Part shown: positions 34,847-44,762 of the stretch, in pieces
Position numbering within the stretch: the first letter of the stretch is position 1
Layout: every line of letters begins with the position of its first letter
NCBI GenBank assembly: GCA_963663615.1
Contig: OY760517.1
Span: forward strand, 2,294,001 to 2,358,000
Direction of reading: 5' to 3'
Origin: G963663615 sp963663615
Lineage (GTDB): Bacteria > Bacteroidota > Ignavibacteria > Ignavibacteriales > Melioribacteraceae
DNA: 64,000 nucleotides
The notes under the pieces: generated by a model
The model's database searches: none
What the model was told of the DNA's origin: nothing
The model's input: only the letters and a program-made list of their open reading frames with translations
Program-made: the position numbers and the translations under genes

Positions 34847-36877
34847 TTATTTTTTGTAAGGTACTGTAATTACAAATTCGGTAAACTTATCTTTCTCCGT
34901 ATTTACAGTTAGTGACCCGCCATGCATTTTGGATACAATATCATAGCTAAGTGATAGCCCAAGTCCGGTACCTTTACCAGTAGGCTTGGTTGTATAAAAT
35001 GGTTCAAATATTTTCTTCAATGCCGATTCGGGAATACCCGGTCCGTTATCTCGTAATAAAATTGAATAATTTTCTTTATCTGCTTTGGTAACAATTGAAA
35101 ATGCCGGTTTATAGTCCTTATTTTCCTGCATCTTTTCGTTCATTGCATACAATGCATTATTGATGATATTTAGTACAACCCTGCCAAAAGCCTGTGGATT
35201 TATATTTACCTTATCAAGCTCGGATGAATATTCCTTCTTAATTTCAACGTTAAAATCAGGATTATCATTTCTGGTAGCGTGGTAAGCCAAACCAAAATTT
35301 TCGTCCAGTAATTTAGCAAGGTCAGTCTGCTGAAAATCACCTGCATCACCACGCGAATGTTGCAACATATTTTTAACGATACTTTCAGCACGTTTACCAT
35401 GCTCATTTATTTTCTGGACGTTCATTTTTATATCGTCCATAATTTCATCAACGTATTTTTTATCCTCTTCACTCATATCAGTGGCAAGATCTTCAATTTC
35501 CTCATTAAGTTCATCAACCAAGCCAATTGAAAGATGACTAAAATTGTTAACAAAATTAAGAGGGTTCTGAATTTCATGAGCAATACCGGCAGTTAAAGCA
35601 CCAAGCGAAGCAAGTTTTTCCTGGGTAATTAACTGATCCTGTGTACGTTTTAATTTTTCAAGAAGTTCATGTAACTCTTCGTTTTTATTCTTTAGCTCAA
35701 TTGTACGCTCTTCAACCTTATCTTCAAGTGTATGACTATAATCTTCAAGCTCTTTATTCTGTTTCTCTATTTTGCTGAAACTTGCCTTTAGGGATTTACT
35801 CATATCCTCAAGAGTTCTGCCCAGAAATCCAATTTCATCCTTTGCCGAATAATCAACCTTAATATCAAAATTACCCTTACTAACCTCACTTGCTACACCA
35901 GTTAGTTTTTTAATTGGGGCACCAATCTGTTTTGAGAACAAAAACACACCAATAAGAGCAAGTACAACAAATACACCAGCATACTCATACATGCGGTTTT
36001 CCATGCTTGCAACAGTCTGATATGCACGTTTCTGCTCAATTTCAAGAGCTACTACCCACATAAGGTCTTTTGGGAAGTCATAACATGCAACTATTTCGCT
36101 TCCGTCTTCCAGTGTAACATTATTTATTTTTTGTGCCCGGTTATCGCTGTTAAGCAATTCAACAGCTTCCCTCACAACAGGATTTGTTTCCTGAACAACA
36201 TTTTGAGTATCGTAAACTTCCCGATATTTGTTATCCAGCAAATATATTTTTCCTACCGAGTTAAACGGATGTCCCGCAATAGTTTCATTAAGTACGCTGT
36301 TATTTATAAAGGCTATAATATACGAAGGAGGTACTCCCTGAATGTTAACCGGAATTATAATCTGACTAATCCACAGGTTTATTTCAGGTTTATATACAGG
36401 TTCGGCAAGAAACAATTCCTTACCTTCAACTTTACTGTAGAGGGTTTCGTCAACTCCAAGGATTTTATCCTGTGTAAAACCCGTTTCTTCAATTTTTTTA
36501 AGAATGTTTGTATTTGGAACAGAGAAAACCAGACTATAATTACCAGCTGACATTTCTGTATAAATTGCCACCTTGAGAATTTCATCAGCCTCCTTAACTA
36601 CCGGAGGTAGTAGTGCCAATTTTTCCTGTGGGGCAAGGTCTTCCAGTTCAAGAGAGCTTTTTAGTAGCTTAAGCGGAGTAAGCCATCTTTGTATATAGAA
36701 TGTATTAATTTCCCTAACAATCTGGTTAGTAGTAACAACCAGCTCTTCGTTCAAACTCGATATTAGTTCGCCTTCGGTTATTTTTATGAGATTAAAACTC
36801 GAAAACCCCAACGGAAGCACTGCTAAAATTGTCGCAAAAAGGTATAGTTTTATTCGCCAGCCAAATTTCATATACAA
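34847..36877 (-). CDS. Sensor histidine kinase with extracytoplasmic sensor and HAMP
   Basis: The 676-residue kinase has one helix at about 11-28, a periplasmic sensor of about 270 residues (Cache-like), a second helix at about 299-316 and HAMP (about 317-369). A coiled coil (370-420) follows, and then HisKA with His434 in GIAHEIQNPLNF. The ATPase domain has the N box (NIINNALYAM), DNGPGIPESAL and TGLGLSLSY. The ligand is unknown. It follows the response-regulator phosphatase gene by 109 bases, so the two are likely partners. Confidence 0.94.
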   Translation of the reverse strand: MYMKFGWRIKLYLFATILAVLPLGFSSFNLIKITEGELISSLNEELVVTTNQIVREINTFYIQRWLTPLKLLKSSLELEDLAPQEKLALLPPVVKEADEILKVAIYTEMSAGNYSLVFSVPNTNILKKIEETGFTQDKILGVDETLYSKVEGKELFLAEPVYKPEINLWISQIIIPVNIQGVPPSYIIAFINNSVLNETIAGHPFNSVGKIYLLDNKYREVYDTQNVVQETNPVVREAVELLNSDNRAQKINNVTLEDGSEIVACYDFPKDLMWVVALEIEQKRAYQTVASMENRMYEYAGVFVVLALIGVFLFSKQIGAPIKKLTGVASEVSKGNFDIKVDYSAKDEIGFLGRTLEDMSKSLKASFSKIEKQNKELEDYSHTLEDKVEERTIELKNKNEELHELLEKLKRTQDQLITQEKLASLGALTAGIAHEIQNPLNFVNNFSHLSIGLVDELNEEIEDLATDMSEEDKKYVDEIMDDIKMNVQKINEHGKRAESIVKNMLQHSRGDAGDFQQTDLAKLLDENFGLAYHATRNDNPDFNVEIKKEYSSELDKVNINPQAFGRVVLNIINNALYAMNEKMQENKDYKPAFSIVTKADKENYSILLRDNGPGIPESALKKIFEPFYTTKPTGKGTGLGLSLSYDIVSKMHGGSLTVNTEKDKFTEFVITVPYKK

Positions 36878-36986
36878 ATTCTTCTGAAGTTTATAGGATA
36901 TGACTTAATTACTACCTTGTTAACATAGTAAAATGAATATATTTAACATTAAATGCAAGTAAAATGCCGTTAATCACAGTAATCAA

Positions 36987-38153
36987 CTAAGCCAATTTTT
37001 TAAGAGCAAGGATAGTTATATCATCAGACTGTTCAATACCTTCAGCAAACTTTGTTAATTCATCAACCAAACTCTGAATAATTGTATCCAGTTCTCCACG
37101 CTCATTCTTTAGCAATTCTTCCAGTCTTTCTTCGTTATATAGTTCGCCGGTTTTACTAGTAGCTTCGGTAACACCATCCGTATAACAAAACAGAATATCA
37201 TTGGTATCAAAGTTTATTGAAACCGGTTCGGGATTTAAGTCCGGGAAAATACCAAGAGCAGGACCCTGCGGCTTCAACCATTCCTGTGTACCATCAGCCT
37301 TAACCAATACCGGTGGATTGTGACCAACATTGGCATAGGTAATTACAGAGCTTTCGGTATCCAGAATACCAATAAACATTGTAGCAAACATACCTGAGCT
37401 TTCATGGTTGGCAATTATGTAATCATGAGTACTTGATACCAATTTTTTTACAATATCAGAATCAGAACCTGTAAAGTTTAGTGAAAATGCTCTTATAAGA
37501 CTGCGTATAAGTGCCATAAAAAGAGCTGCTCCTACTCCCTTACCGCATACATCAGTAATAACAAAACAAACCTTGGTTTCCTGTTTCATTTTAAAAACAT
37601 CATAAAAATCACCACCAACATCCTTGGCAGCACTGGAATAAGCTTTAATATCAAATCCGCTTACTTCTTCTATCTTTTCAGGAAGGAAGTTTTGTTGTAT
37701 TCGTTTTCCAATTTCAAGCTCTTTCTGTAACCCCTGCAATTTTTTTCTATCCTCGGTTGCCTTTTTAAGATTAGCAACTTCAACCAGGGTTTTATTCATT
37801 GTGATCTCGAGATCGGTAAAATCAATTGGTTTTGTAACGAAATCGAACGCACCATTATTCATGGCAATTCTAACGTTATTCATATCACCATAAGCCGAAA
37901 CAACAACCGTTCTTAGATGTGGATATTTACTGGTGATATTATCAATTAAAGTTAACCCGTCCATATTGGGCATATTTATATCGGTTAGAACCGCATCAAC
38001 ATCAGGTACTTCCTGAAGCGTATCTAAAGCCTGATACCCGTCATGAGCAAAATGAAATTCCAACTCGCCTTTTCGTATCTTTCTGCGAAAATTTTGTCTG
38101 ACCAAATGTTGCAGATCAGTCTCATCATCAACTACAAGTACTGTATATCCCAT
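36987..38153 (-). CDS. Response regulator with SpoIIE/PP2C serine phosphatase output
   Basis: Residues 1-120 are a receiver domain with the acid pair DD at 9-10, the phosphoacceptor Asp58 (LTDINMPNMDG) and the KP pair at about 107. A short coiled coil (about 118-155) leads to a PP2C-like phosphatase with DVGGDFYDVF, DVCGKGVGAALFMA and the late YTDGVTEA and SDDITIL motifs. RsbU-type phosphatases of this kind act on anti-anti-sigma proteins, but no RsbV/RsbW gene is in the window. Phosphotransfer from the adjacent histidine kinase is likely. Confidence 0.94.
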   Translation of the reverse strand: MGYTVLVVDDETDLQHLVRQNFRRKIRKGELEFHFAHDGYQALDTLQEVPDVDAVLTDINMPNMDGLTLIDNITSKYPHLRTVVVSAYGDMNNVRIAMNNGAFDFVTKPIDFTDLEITMNKTLVEVANLKKATEDRKKLQGLQKELEIGKRIQQNFLPEKIEEVSGFDIKAYSSAAKDVGGDFYDVFKMKQETKVCFVITDVCGKGVGAALFMALIRSLIRAFSLNFTGSDSDIVKKLVSSTHDYIIANHESSGMFATMFIGILDTESSVITYANVGHNPPVLVKADGTQEWLKPQGPALGIFPDLNPEPVSINFDTNDILFCYTDGVTEATSKTGELYNEERLEELLKNERGELDTIIQSLVDELTKFAEGIEQSDDITILALKKLA

Positions 38154-38206
38154 GTTATCGCCGTAATAAATTTTTCAGATAGTTGCTAATTATAAAAAAT
38201 TCTATA

Positions 38207-39145
38207 CTATTTACAACTTAAATATAATATTCCAAAGTATTTATCTTCATCAGTCCAAACTTTTTCAATGTTAAAAATGTCCCTTATCATGTTACCGAAG
38301 CTCTCAATTTTATACTTATGAGAATATTCGGTTAATATCCCCTCACCACGGTTAAGCTTAAAATCGAAATAATTACTCTCTATAACCTGGTTATATTTAC
38401 TTATTAAATACATCTCAATACGGTTTTTATCCGAGTTGAAAATTGCCTTATGCTCAAAACAATTCAAATCAAAATTAAAACCGTACTCATTATTAAGATG
38501 CCGAAGAATATTGAGATTAAATTCTGCTGTAATTCCCTTTTTATCATTATATGCCGCGTGTAATACTTCTTTATCCTTTACCAGGTCTATGCCAATTAAT
38601 AGATTACCACCATCGCACAGAAGGTTTTTAATTCTATACAGGAACGATAATGCTTCATGTTTCGAAAAATTTCCAATGGTTGAGCCGGGAAAAAAGCCTA
38701 CTCGCCTTTTGCCATCATTTAGTATTTCAGGAAGAGTTATATCTTCAGTATAATCAGCCGCTACCGGAATTTTCCTAATCTCAGGATACCTGGCATCGAG
38801 ATCCTCAACTGACTTATACAAGTGCTCCTCACTAATATCAATCGGCACATATTTGCTAATACCTTTAAGGTTTTTAAGTAATAATCGAGTTTTTACACTA
38901 CTGCCGGAGCCAAACTCAATAAAGTTGAAATTACTACCAATTGTTGCCGTAATATCTTCAATATTATTTTTAATTATCATTAGTTCGGTTCTGGTTGGGT
39001 AGTACTCCTCAAGTTTTGTAATTTTATTGAACAACTTTGAACCGGTTTCATCATAAAAATATTTACTTGGAATACTTTTTTGTGTATCAGTTAAAGATTC
39101 TTCCAGCTCCTTTATACCACTTAACTGTTCGGTTTGTGTCTCCAT
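38207..39145 (-). CDS. egtD: L-histidine N-alpha-methyltransferase EgtD
   Basis: EgtD makes hercynine (trimethyl-histidine) from His and S-adenosylmethionine, the first step to ergothioneine. The 312-residue protein has the N-terminal IPSKYFYDETGSKLF and YYPTRTE segments. The SAM-binding loop IEFGSGSSVKTRLLL and GFFPGSTIGNF follow, all typical of the family. It follows egtB by 6 bases. Confidence 0.95.
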   Translation of the reverse strand: METQTEQLSGIKELEESLTDTQKSIPSKYFYDETGSKLFNKITKLEEYYPTRTELMIIKNNIEDITATIGSNFNFIEFGSGSSVKTRLLLKNLKGISKYVPIDISEEHLYKSVEDLDARYPEIRKIPVAADYTEDITLPEILNDGKRRVGFFPGSTIGNFSKHEALSFLYRIKNLLCDGGNLLIGIDLVKDKEVLHAAYNDKKGITAEFNLNILRHLNNEYGFNFDLNCFEHKAIFNSDKNRIEMYLISKYNQVIESNYFDFKLNRGEGILTEYSHKYKIESFGNMIRDIFNIEKVWTDEDKYFGILYLSCK

Positions 39146-39151
39146 TTTATA

Positions 39152-40456
39152 TTACTCCATATCCCTGGCAAGTCTGATACCGGAATACTGCCATCTGGCA
39201 TCCGGTGGAAAAAAGTTACGGTAAGTATTTCGGATGTGACTTATAGAAGTTGCACACGAGCCTCCTCTTAAAACATACTGATCAGACATAAATTTGCCAT
39301 TATATTCTCCGATTGCACCCTCCGGAATTTTGTAACCCGGGTATGGTGCATAATCGCTCATAGTCCACTCCCACAAATCGCCATACATTTGTGTAAGTCC
39401 TTTATCCGGATTAATAGATGGATGGAACTTACCGGTTTCAACAAAATTACCTGTAAGCTCAATATTTTTGGAAACCTCTTCCCATTCAAATTCTGTTAAT
39501 AGCCTGGCACCAGCCCAACGTGCAAATGCATCTGCTTCGTAATAGCTAACATGTGAAACCGGTTCGTTTATATCTACTTTTCTGTAACCACCAAGAGTAT
39601 AATTATACCATCCCCGTTCTTCCTTATACCAGTATAGAGGTGAATTCCACTTATTTTTTTCAACAGCAGCAAAACCATTGGAAAGCCATAATTCAGCACG
39701 TTTGTAACCATCATCCTCCATAAATTCAAGGTATTCCCCATTAGTTATCAGTCTGCTGGCAACCTTAAAGTTCTCAATGTATCTTTTATGAAGTGGTTTT
39801 TCATTATCATAGAAAAAGCCATCCCTGTTATGACCAAACTCTGTCAATCCCCCATTAATTGTTAGCCACTCAAGTTTGCCAGCCTTAAGCTTGTTTGCTT
39901 GATATTTTACCAACGAGGGATAAAGAGGATTTTGCGAAAATACATGCTTAATATCTGTTAACATCAACTCCTGATGTTGTTGCTCATGGTTAAGTCCTAT
40001 TTCAATAACCGCACTATATTTTTCAAGAACTTCATCATATGCTTCGGTAAAAAAGCGGAACATATTATCATCAACATGTTTTCTGTAAGCGTAAACTTCT
40101 TTTACGGTTGGTCGTGAAAGCAAACCCCTTTCGGGTCTGTTAAATCGATCACCAACTTTAACGTAATAGGAATTAAACAAAAAGTTGTACAACACATTTG
40201 GAGTTTTGTACTCATCATCCCAATTGGCAAGTAAAAAGGTTTCAAAAAACCAGCTTGTATGTGCCAAATGCCATTTTGCTGGACTAACATCAGGCATCGA
40301 CTGGATAACATAATCTTCGGTTTCCAGTTTTTCGCAAAGTTTTTCAGTAATGCCTCTTACAATTTTATATCGTTTCAGCAATTTTTCGCGCAGGGAGAGT
40401 AATGGATTTTCCAAAATTTGGACTAACTGATTATCTTCGGAACTTACAGAGAACAT
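39152..40456 (-). CDS. egtB: Ergothioneine sulfoxide synthase EgtB
   Basis: EgtB joins a thiol donor to hercynine with oxygen at a non-haem iron. The DinB-like domain supplies iron ligands: WHLAHTSWFFETF and the HEQQHQE motif. The C-terminal formylglycine-generating-like domain contains YGDLWEWT, YPGYK and a late RNTYRNFFPPDARW. A longer frame starts at 40498, but an ATG at 40456 has GGAG five bases upstream and begins the conserved part, so I use it (434 residues). No egtA or egtC is here, so the sulfur donor may be cysteine itself rather than gamma-glutamylcysteine; that is inference. Confidence 0.95.
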   Translation of the reverse strand: MFSVSSEDNQLVQILENPLLSLREKLLKRYKIVRGITEKLCEKLETEDYVIQSMPDVSPAKWHLAHTSWFFETFLLANWDDEYKTPNVLYNFLFNSYYVKVGDRFNRPERGLLSRPTVKEVYAYRKHVDDNMFRFFTEAYDEVLEKYSAVIEIGLNHEQQHQELMLTDIKHVFSQNPLYPSLVKYQANKLKAGKLEWLTINGGLTEFGHNRDGFFYDNEKPLHKRYIENFKVASRLITNGEYLEFMEDDGYKRAELWLSNGFAAVEKNKWNSPLYWYKEERGWYNYTLGGYRKVDINEPVSHVSYYEADAFARWAGARLLTEFEWEEVSKNIELTGNFVETGKFHPSINPDKGLTQMYGDLWEWTMSDYAPYPGYKIPEGAIGEYNGKFMSDQYVLRGGSCATSISHIRNTYRNFFPPDARWQYSGIRLARDME

Positions 40457-40627
40457 AATACTCCGTTTTTTAATTCTAAACGCAACGCCAAAAACCATAG
40501 TTCATTCAAAAAAATTAAATTATTGGCACTTAACTGTTTGAATGTTTGGCGTTATTATTTGAAATAGGTTGTAAATTGTTTTATTTTATTGTGGCTTTAA
40601 CCCTTACTCCAACTATTCAGGATTTTT

Positions 40628-42115
40628 ATGGAACACTACGGATTTTGGTCTCTATTCCCCCCAATAATAGCTATTATACTTGCAATTAAAACCCGACAGG
40701 TTTTCGTATCGCTACTGTTTGGTATCTGGCTTGGCTGGATTATACTTAGCAACGGTGCTATTTTAGGAGGTACTACTGCCACCATTCAGGCACTTGTTGA
40801 TGTATTTAAGGACAGTGGTAATACCAGAACCATCATGTTCAGTTGTCTTGTTGGTGCACTTATAGCCTTTATTCAAAGCTCGGGAGGTGTTAACGGTTTT
40901 ATTAACTACATCAACAAGTTGCTTGATTACCTTGAAAAAAAAAATGTTGGTAAAAGCCGTGTTATAGTTCAGCTGCTTGCATGGCTTACAGGTACACTTA
41001 TTTTTGTTGAATCAAGTATTAATGTACTAACAGTTGGGGCTATTTTCCGCCCAATATTCGACAGGATGAAAATACCCCGCGAAAAGCTCGCCTACATTGC
41101 CGATTCCATTTCTGCTCCAACTTGTATCCTTATTCCCCTTAATGCTTGGGGAGCCTATATTATGGGACTAATTGCCGCTCAGGGATTCGAAAACCCGTTT
41201 GCCGTTATGGTAAGTGCATTCCCGCTAAATTTTTATCCAATGCTGGCAATGATATTTGTAGTTACAATAATACTTACCCAAAAAGATTTCGGTCCGATGA
41301 AAAAGGCTGAAGAGCGTGCCTGCAAAGAAGGTAAAGTTATACGTGACGGTGCTGTTCCTCTAATTTCATCTGATGTAGTTGCTCTCGAGAAAAAGGAAGG
41401 TGTTGAAGCAAAAGCATATAACATGATTGTACCAGTTGGAGTTATGGTACTAATGATGCCATTTATGCTTGTATTTACTGGCTGGAGTAACGTTGAAAAT
41501 ATTGAACAATACTCTTTCGGCATGCAAATATTTTATGCAATAGGTAAAGGAAGCGGTTCAACATCTGTGCTATATTCTGTTCTTTCGGCAATACTTATTG
41601 GCGGCTCAATGTATGTTGCACAGAAAATATTTACTTTCAAGGAAGTTATTGACCTTACATTTAAAGGTATAAGCGGACTTATACCTTTAGCTCTTTTAAT
41701 GATGCTTGCATTTGCAATAGGTACAGTTTGTCGCGAACTTGGAACCGGATACTACATTGCCGAAATATCAAAATCGTGGTTATCACCATCATTTGTACCA
41801 TTCATAATATTTCTGGTTGCCTGCTTCATCGCATTTTCAACCGGAACATCATGGGGAACTTTTGCAATAATGATAGCTATTGGTATTCCTATGGCTCAAA
41901 ACCTTGATGCAAATATTTACCTTACTGTGGCTGCTGCTTTAGGTGGTGGGGTTTTTGGTGATCACTGCTCTCCAATTTCAGATACTACAATTATCTCTTC
42001 AATGGCTTCGGCGAGTGATCATATTGATCATGTTAAAACGCAGTTACCTTATGCTTTAACAGCTGGTGCTATTACTGCGGTAATTTACCTTGTTCTGGGA
42101 ATAATTTTCCACTAG
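40628..42115 (+). CDS. NhaC family Na+/H+ antiporter
   Basis: The 495-residue membrane protein has about 12 helices and family signatures such as FPPIIAIILAIKTRQV near the N-terminus, FVESSINVLTVGA and the conserved FSTGTSWGTFAIM and GDHCSPISDTTI stretches. The protein probably exchanges sodium for protons; some relatives carry organic ions or amino acids. It is a paralogue of the 42837 gene, which points toward it from the other side. Confidence 0.9.
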   Translation: MEHYGFWSLFPPIIAIILAIKTRQVFVSLLFGIWLGWIILSNGAILGGTTATIQALVDVFKDSGNTRTIMFSCLVGALIAFIQSSGGVNGFINYINKLLDYLEKKNVGKSRVIVQLLAWLTGTLIFVESSINVLTVGAIFRPIFDRMKIPREKLAYIADSISAPTCILIPLNAWGAYIMGLIAAQGFENPFAVMVSAFPLNFYPMLAMIFVVTIILTQKDFGPMKKAEERACKEGKVIRDGAVPLISSDVVALEKKEGVEAKAYNMIVPVGVMVLMMPFMLVFTGWSNVENIEQYSFGMQIFYAIGKGSGSTSVLYSVLSAILIGGSMYVAQKIFTFKEVIDLTFKGISGLIPLALLMMLAFAIGTVCRELGTGYYIAEISKSWLSPSFVPFIIFLVACFIAFSTGTSWGTFAIMIAIGIPMAQNLDANIYLTVAAALGGGVFGDHCSPISDTTIISSMASASDHIDHVKTQLPYALTAGAITAVIYLVLGIIFH

Positions 42116-42125
42116 ATATAAAAAA

Positions 42126-42145
42126 GGCGTCGCCCTGGCGACGCC
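42126..42145. terminator. Intrinsic terminator between the antiporter and the gene at 42158
   Basis: GGCGTCGCC and GGCGACGCC form a 9-bp inverted repeat with almost no loop, so the real hairpin has a shorter stem. A run of five A precedes it, giving a T run when read on the minus strand. Both flanking genes converge here, so it can serve both. Confidence 0.8.
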
Positions 42146-42157
42146 AATTTATCAGAA

Positions 42158-42685
42158 TTATTCAGCTTTCAACTTTAATGATTGCTTCAACAGCTCGTTA
42201 TCATTTATATAAAATGCAACATCTATACTGCCTTCAAGATCAGCCTTTTCCCTAAGTAGTATAAGGTACTTGTTCTGACCAACATTTCCCATATTTACTT
42301 CATTTTTTGCAGAAAGAATATAGCTATTAAAATTTTCATTTAAGTGAGCAGTACCAAACAGGTTAAATTTTGCCGAATCAAAAACAATCTTGCCGTTAAC
42401 TTCCTCATCCGATTCAAGTTCAAGTTCGGCAGCATAAACATCGTTCATGTTTCTTAAAACTATTCTACCTTTTAGTGTACCGTTATCAATTTTTAACTCA
42501 TCGAGAACGTTGGCATTATCAGCAAAATCTGCATTAAGCATAGTACCATAAAGATTCTTAAATGCGAAAGTGCGTTTTCCTGGTCTTTTTTCCAGTTTAA
42601 TAAACGTATAAGCTAACCAGCCTACAATTACCACAACAAACATCATAAAAATCAGTAGTGGTGTTTTAGAGCTTCTACCAGCCAT
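42158..42685 (-). CDS. Membrane-anchored hypothetical protein
   Basis: The 175-residue protein has an ideal AGGAG site, one N-terminal helix (about 9-28, LLIFMMFVVVIVGWLAY) and an extracytoplasmic beta-rich body that contains many short charged strands. It has no lipobox or known domain I recognise. It stands alone, convergent with the first antiporter and downstream of the second. Confidence 0.7.
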   Translation of the reverse strand: MAGRSSKTPLLIFMMFVVVIVGWLAYTFIKLEKRPGKRTFAFKNLYGTMLNADFADNANVLDELKIDNGTLKGRIVLRNMNDVYAAELELESDEEVNGKIVFDSAKFNLFGTAHLNENFNSYILSAKNEVNMGNVGQNKYLILLREKADLEGSIDVAFYINDNELLKQSLKLKAE

Positions 42686-42836
42686 ATTTCCTCCAGTTAT
42701 TAAAAATGTTAATCAATAATACACCTTATATATTATTTTAGCAATAGCAAATAATGCTACAAAATTTCAATTTTGTAACGTAAAATACTACATTAAACCA
42801 ATTATAGTTTAATTAAGGAAATTTTTCAGCTATTAT

Positions 42837-44645
42837 CTATACAATAATTTCATTTTTTTTACCTATAAATCGCACAATTATCATCACTGTAAATGCGATC
42901 ATAATTATCGATAGCAAAGGGTGCACACCAAAAGCAGCTGGAATTTCACCAAACAGAATACCAATTATACCAGCTGTTAATGCATAAGGCAATTGAGTAC
43001 GCACATGTGCTATATGGTTACTACCTGCCGACATTGAACTTAATATCGTAGTATCAGCAATTGGTGAGCAATGATCTCCCCAAACAGCACCTGCCAAAAC
43101 CGAACTTACCACACCTGTTAATAATCCGCCATAAACTTCGGGAGTTAAACCACCAGCCATTTCATGCACTAAAGGAATAACAATTGGCATAACGATAGCC
43201 ATTGTACCCCAGCTTGTGCCAGTGGCAAAACTTATAATGCTGCAAACAATAAATACAACTGCCGGCAAAAAACGTACATTAAATAAATCACCAACCGCAG
43301 AAATTACGTAATCGGCAGTTTTTAGTTCAGTTGTTATCATACTAATAGCCCAGGCAAACACAAGTATTATACTCGCATATAGCATCGACTGTACACCTTT
43401 TTGCCATGCTTCCATAGTCTCATCTAGTGTAAGAAGCTTTTGTATTCTTGTCATCACTATTGCAACAATAACACCAAATGTACTAGCCCAAAGCAATGAA
43501 CGGAACGAATCACCATTGGAAATAATCTCCTTTAAACCATACGTTTTTACTCCGGCTTCATTAAGGGAGGTTATACCTGTATAAAAAAGTGCAGCAATAA
43601 CACCAAAAATAAGTATTAAAATGGGCACCAGTCCGTTCCACCATTTGGTTGAATTTTCGGAAATTTCTGCCTTCTCTTTAACTATTTCTTTTTTTCTTGC
43701 GAGAGTTTCAGCTTTCTGCATTGGTCCAAAATCACGATCCATAAAGGCTATAAAAAATACCATAAACAATGATGCAAAAGGATAAAACCTGTAAAGAATA
43801 GACTCCATAAAAAGGTAGTATGCACTCTTATCCGATCCAATAGCAGTTAATCCGTCCTGTATCAATCCAAGTTCAAAACCAATCCAGGTACTAATTATCA
43901 CCAAACTTGCAATTGGTGCAGAAGTTGAGTCAACTATATACGCCAGTTTCTCGCGCGATATTTTTAGCTTATCGGTAATCGGTCGCATCATATTGCCAAT
44001 AATCAGCGTATTGGAATAGTCATCAAAAAATATTAATAATCCAAGTCCCCATGAAGAAAGCATACCTGATTTGGGAGTTTTAGCAAATTTGGTAATTATA
44101 CGTGCAAGGGCTTCCGTACCGCCATTCTTCGAAATTATTCCAACCAGTCCACCAATCATTAGAGTAAAGAGTGTAATATATAAATGGCTTTCATCTATTG
44201 TTGATTTAACGATAAAAGTATCACTAAACCTGAGGAATGCAGTGAAAGGGTCGTAATTGTAAATAAAAAGTGCCCCAACATAAATACCCGCAGCAAGAGA
44301 AATTAACACCTGTCGGAAAACAAATGCCAGCAATATGGCTAACAATGGCGGTATAATGCTCAATATACCCGGAATAACCCTAATACTTCCAACTACATCG
44401 CCACTAGGTTTTACAATAGAGTAAATCCCGGATTCATTTATCGTTAAAGGAGTTTTACCATCAACCAATACCGTGGTAACAGTATCACCTGACTCGGTTA
44501 GCACAACTAAATCCGACTGCTTCCCATTCTGTAATTCAAGGTCAAATGATATGCCTGACAAAACGAGTTCCGGAATTTTAACTTCCTGTGCACATACTTG
44601 AATTGTTACAAAAATTATCAGAAATAATATTTTTTTTATCACCAA
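42837..44645 (-). CDS. NhaC family antiporter with signal peptide and N-terminal extracytoplasmic domain
   Basis: This 602-residue protein carries about 100 extra residues before the first transporter helix. The first 19 form a signal peptide (ending VCAQ). A beta-rich, Ig-like segment follows (about 20-90), with the helices starting at about 95. The antiporter part keeps FATGTSWGTMAIV and GDHCSPIADTTI, as in the 40628 paralogue. The extra domain would be outside the cytoplasmic membrane. Its job is unknown. Confidence 0.88.
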   Translation of the reverse strand: MVIKKILFLIIFVTIQVCAQEVKIPELVLSGISFDLELQNGKQSDLVVLTESGDTVTTVLVDGKTPLTINESGIYSIVKPSGDVVGSIRVIPGILSIIPPLLAILLAFVFRQVLISLAAGIYVGALFIYNYDPFTAFLRFSDTFIVKSTIDESHLYITLFTLMIGGLVGIISKNGGTEALARIITKFAKTPKSGMLSSWGLGLLIFFDDYSNTLIIGNMMRPITDKLKISREKLAYIVDSTSAPIASLVIISTWIGFELGLIQDGLTAIGSDKSAYYLFMESILYRFYPFASLFMVFFIAFMDRDFGPMQKAETLARKKEIVKEKAEISENSTKWWNGLVPILILIFGVIAALFYTGITSLNEAGVKTYGLKEIISNGDSFRSLLWASTFGVIVAIVMTRIQKLLTLDETMEAWQKGVQSMLYASIILVFAWAISMITTELKTADYVISAVGDLFNVRFLPAVVFIVCSIISFATGTSWGTMAIVMPIVIPLVHEMAGGLTPEVYGGLLTGVVSSVLAGAVWGDHCSPIADTTILSSMSAGSNHIAHVRTQLPYALTAGIIGILFGEIPAAFGVHPLLSIIMIAFTVMIIVRFIGKKNEIIV

Positions 44646-44762
44646 AAAACCCGAAGTGTTAAAATATTAAACACAAAATAGTATTTATTCCTTATTTTTA
44701 AAAATCATTGAGCACTTATTAACCAGATGTAATAATTTTTTTCGGAAAGGATTTAATAACAA

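Noticed and set aside
36131..36550. 139-residue frame opposite the histidine kinase sensor
   Set aside because: The sense strand is a continuous kinase gene, and the antisense product has no recognisable features.
40524..40545. TGGCAC followed by TTTG, resembling a sigma-54 promoter upstream of the antiporter
   Set aside because: The spacing between the GG and the downstream G is one base short of the required distance.
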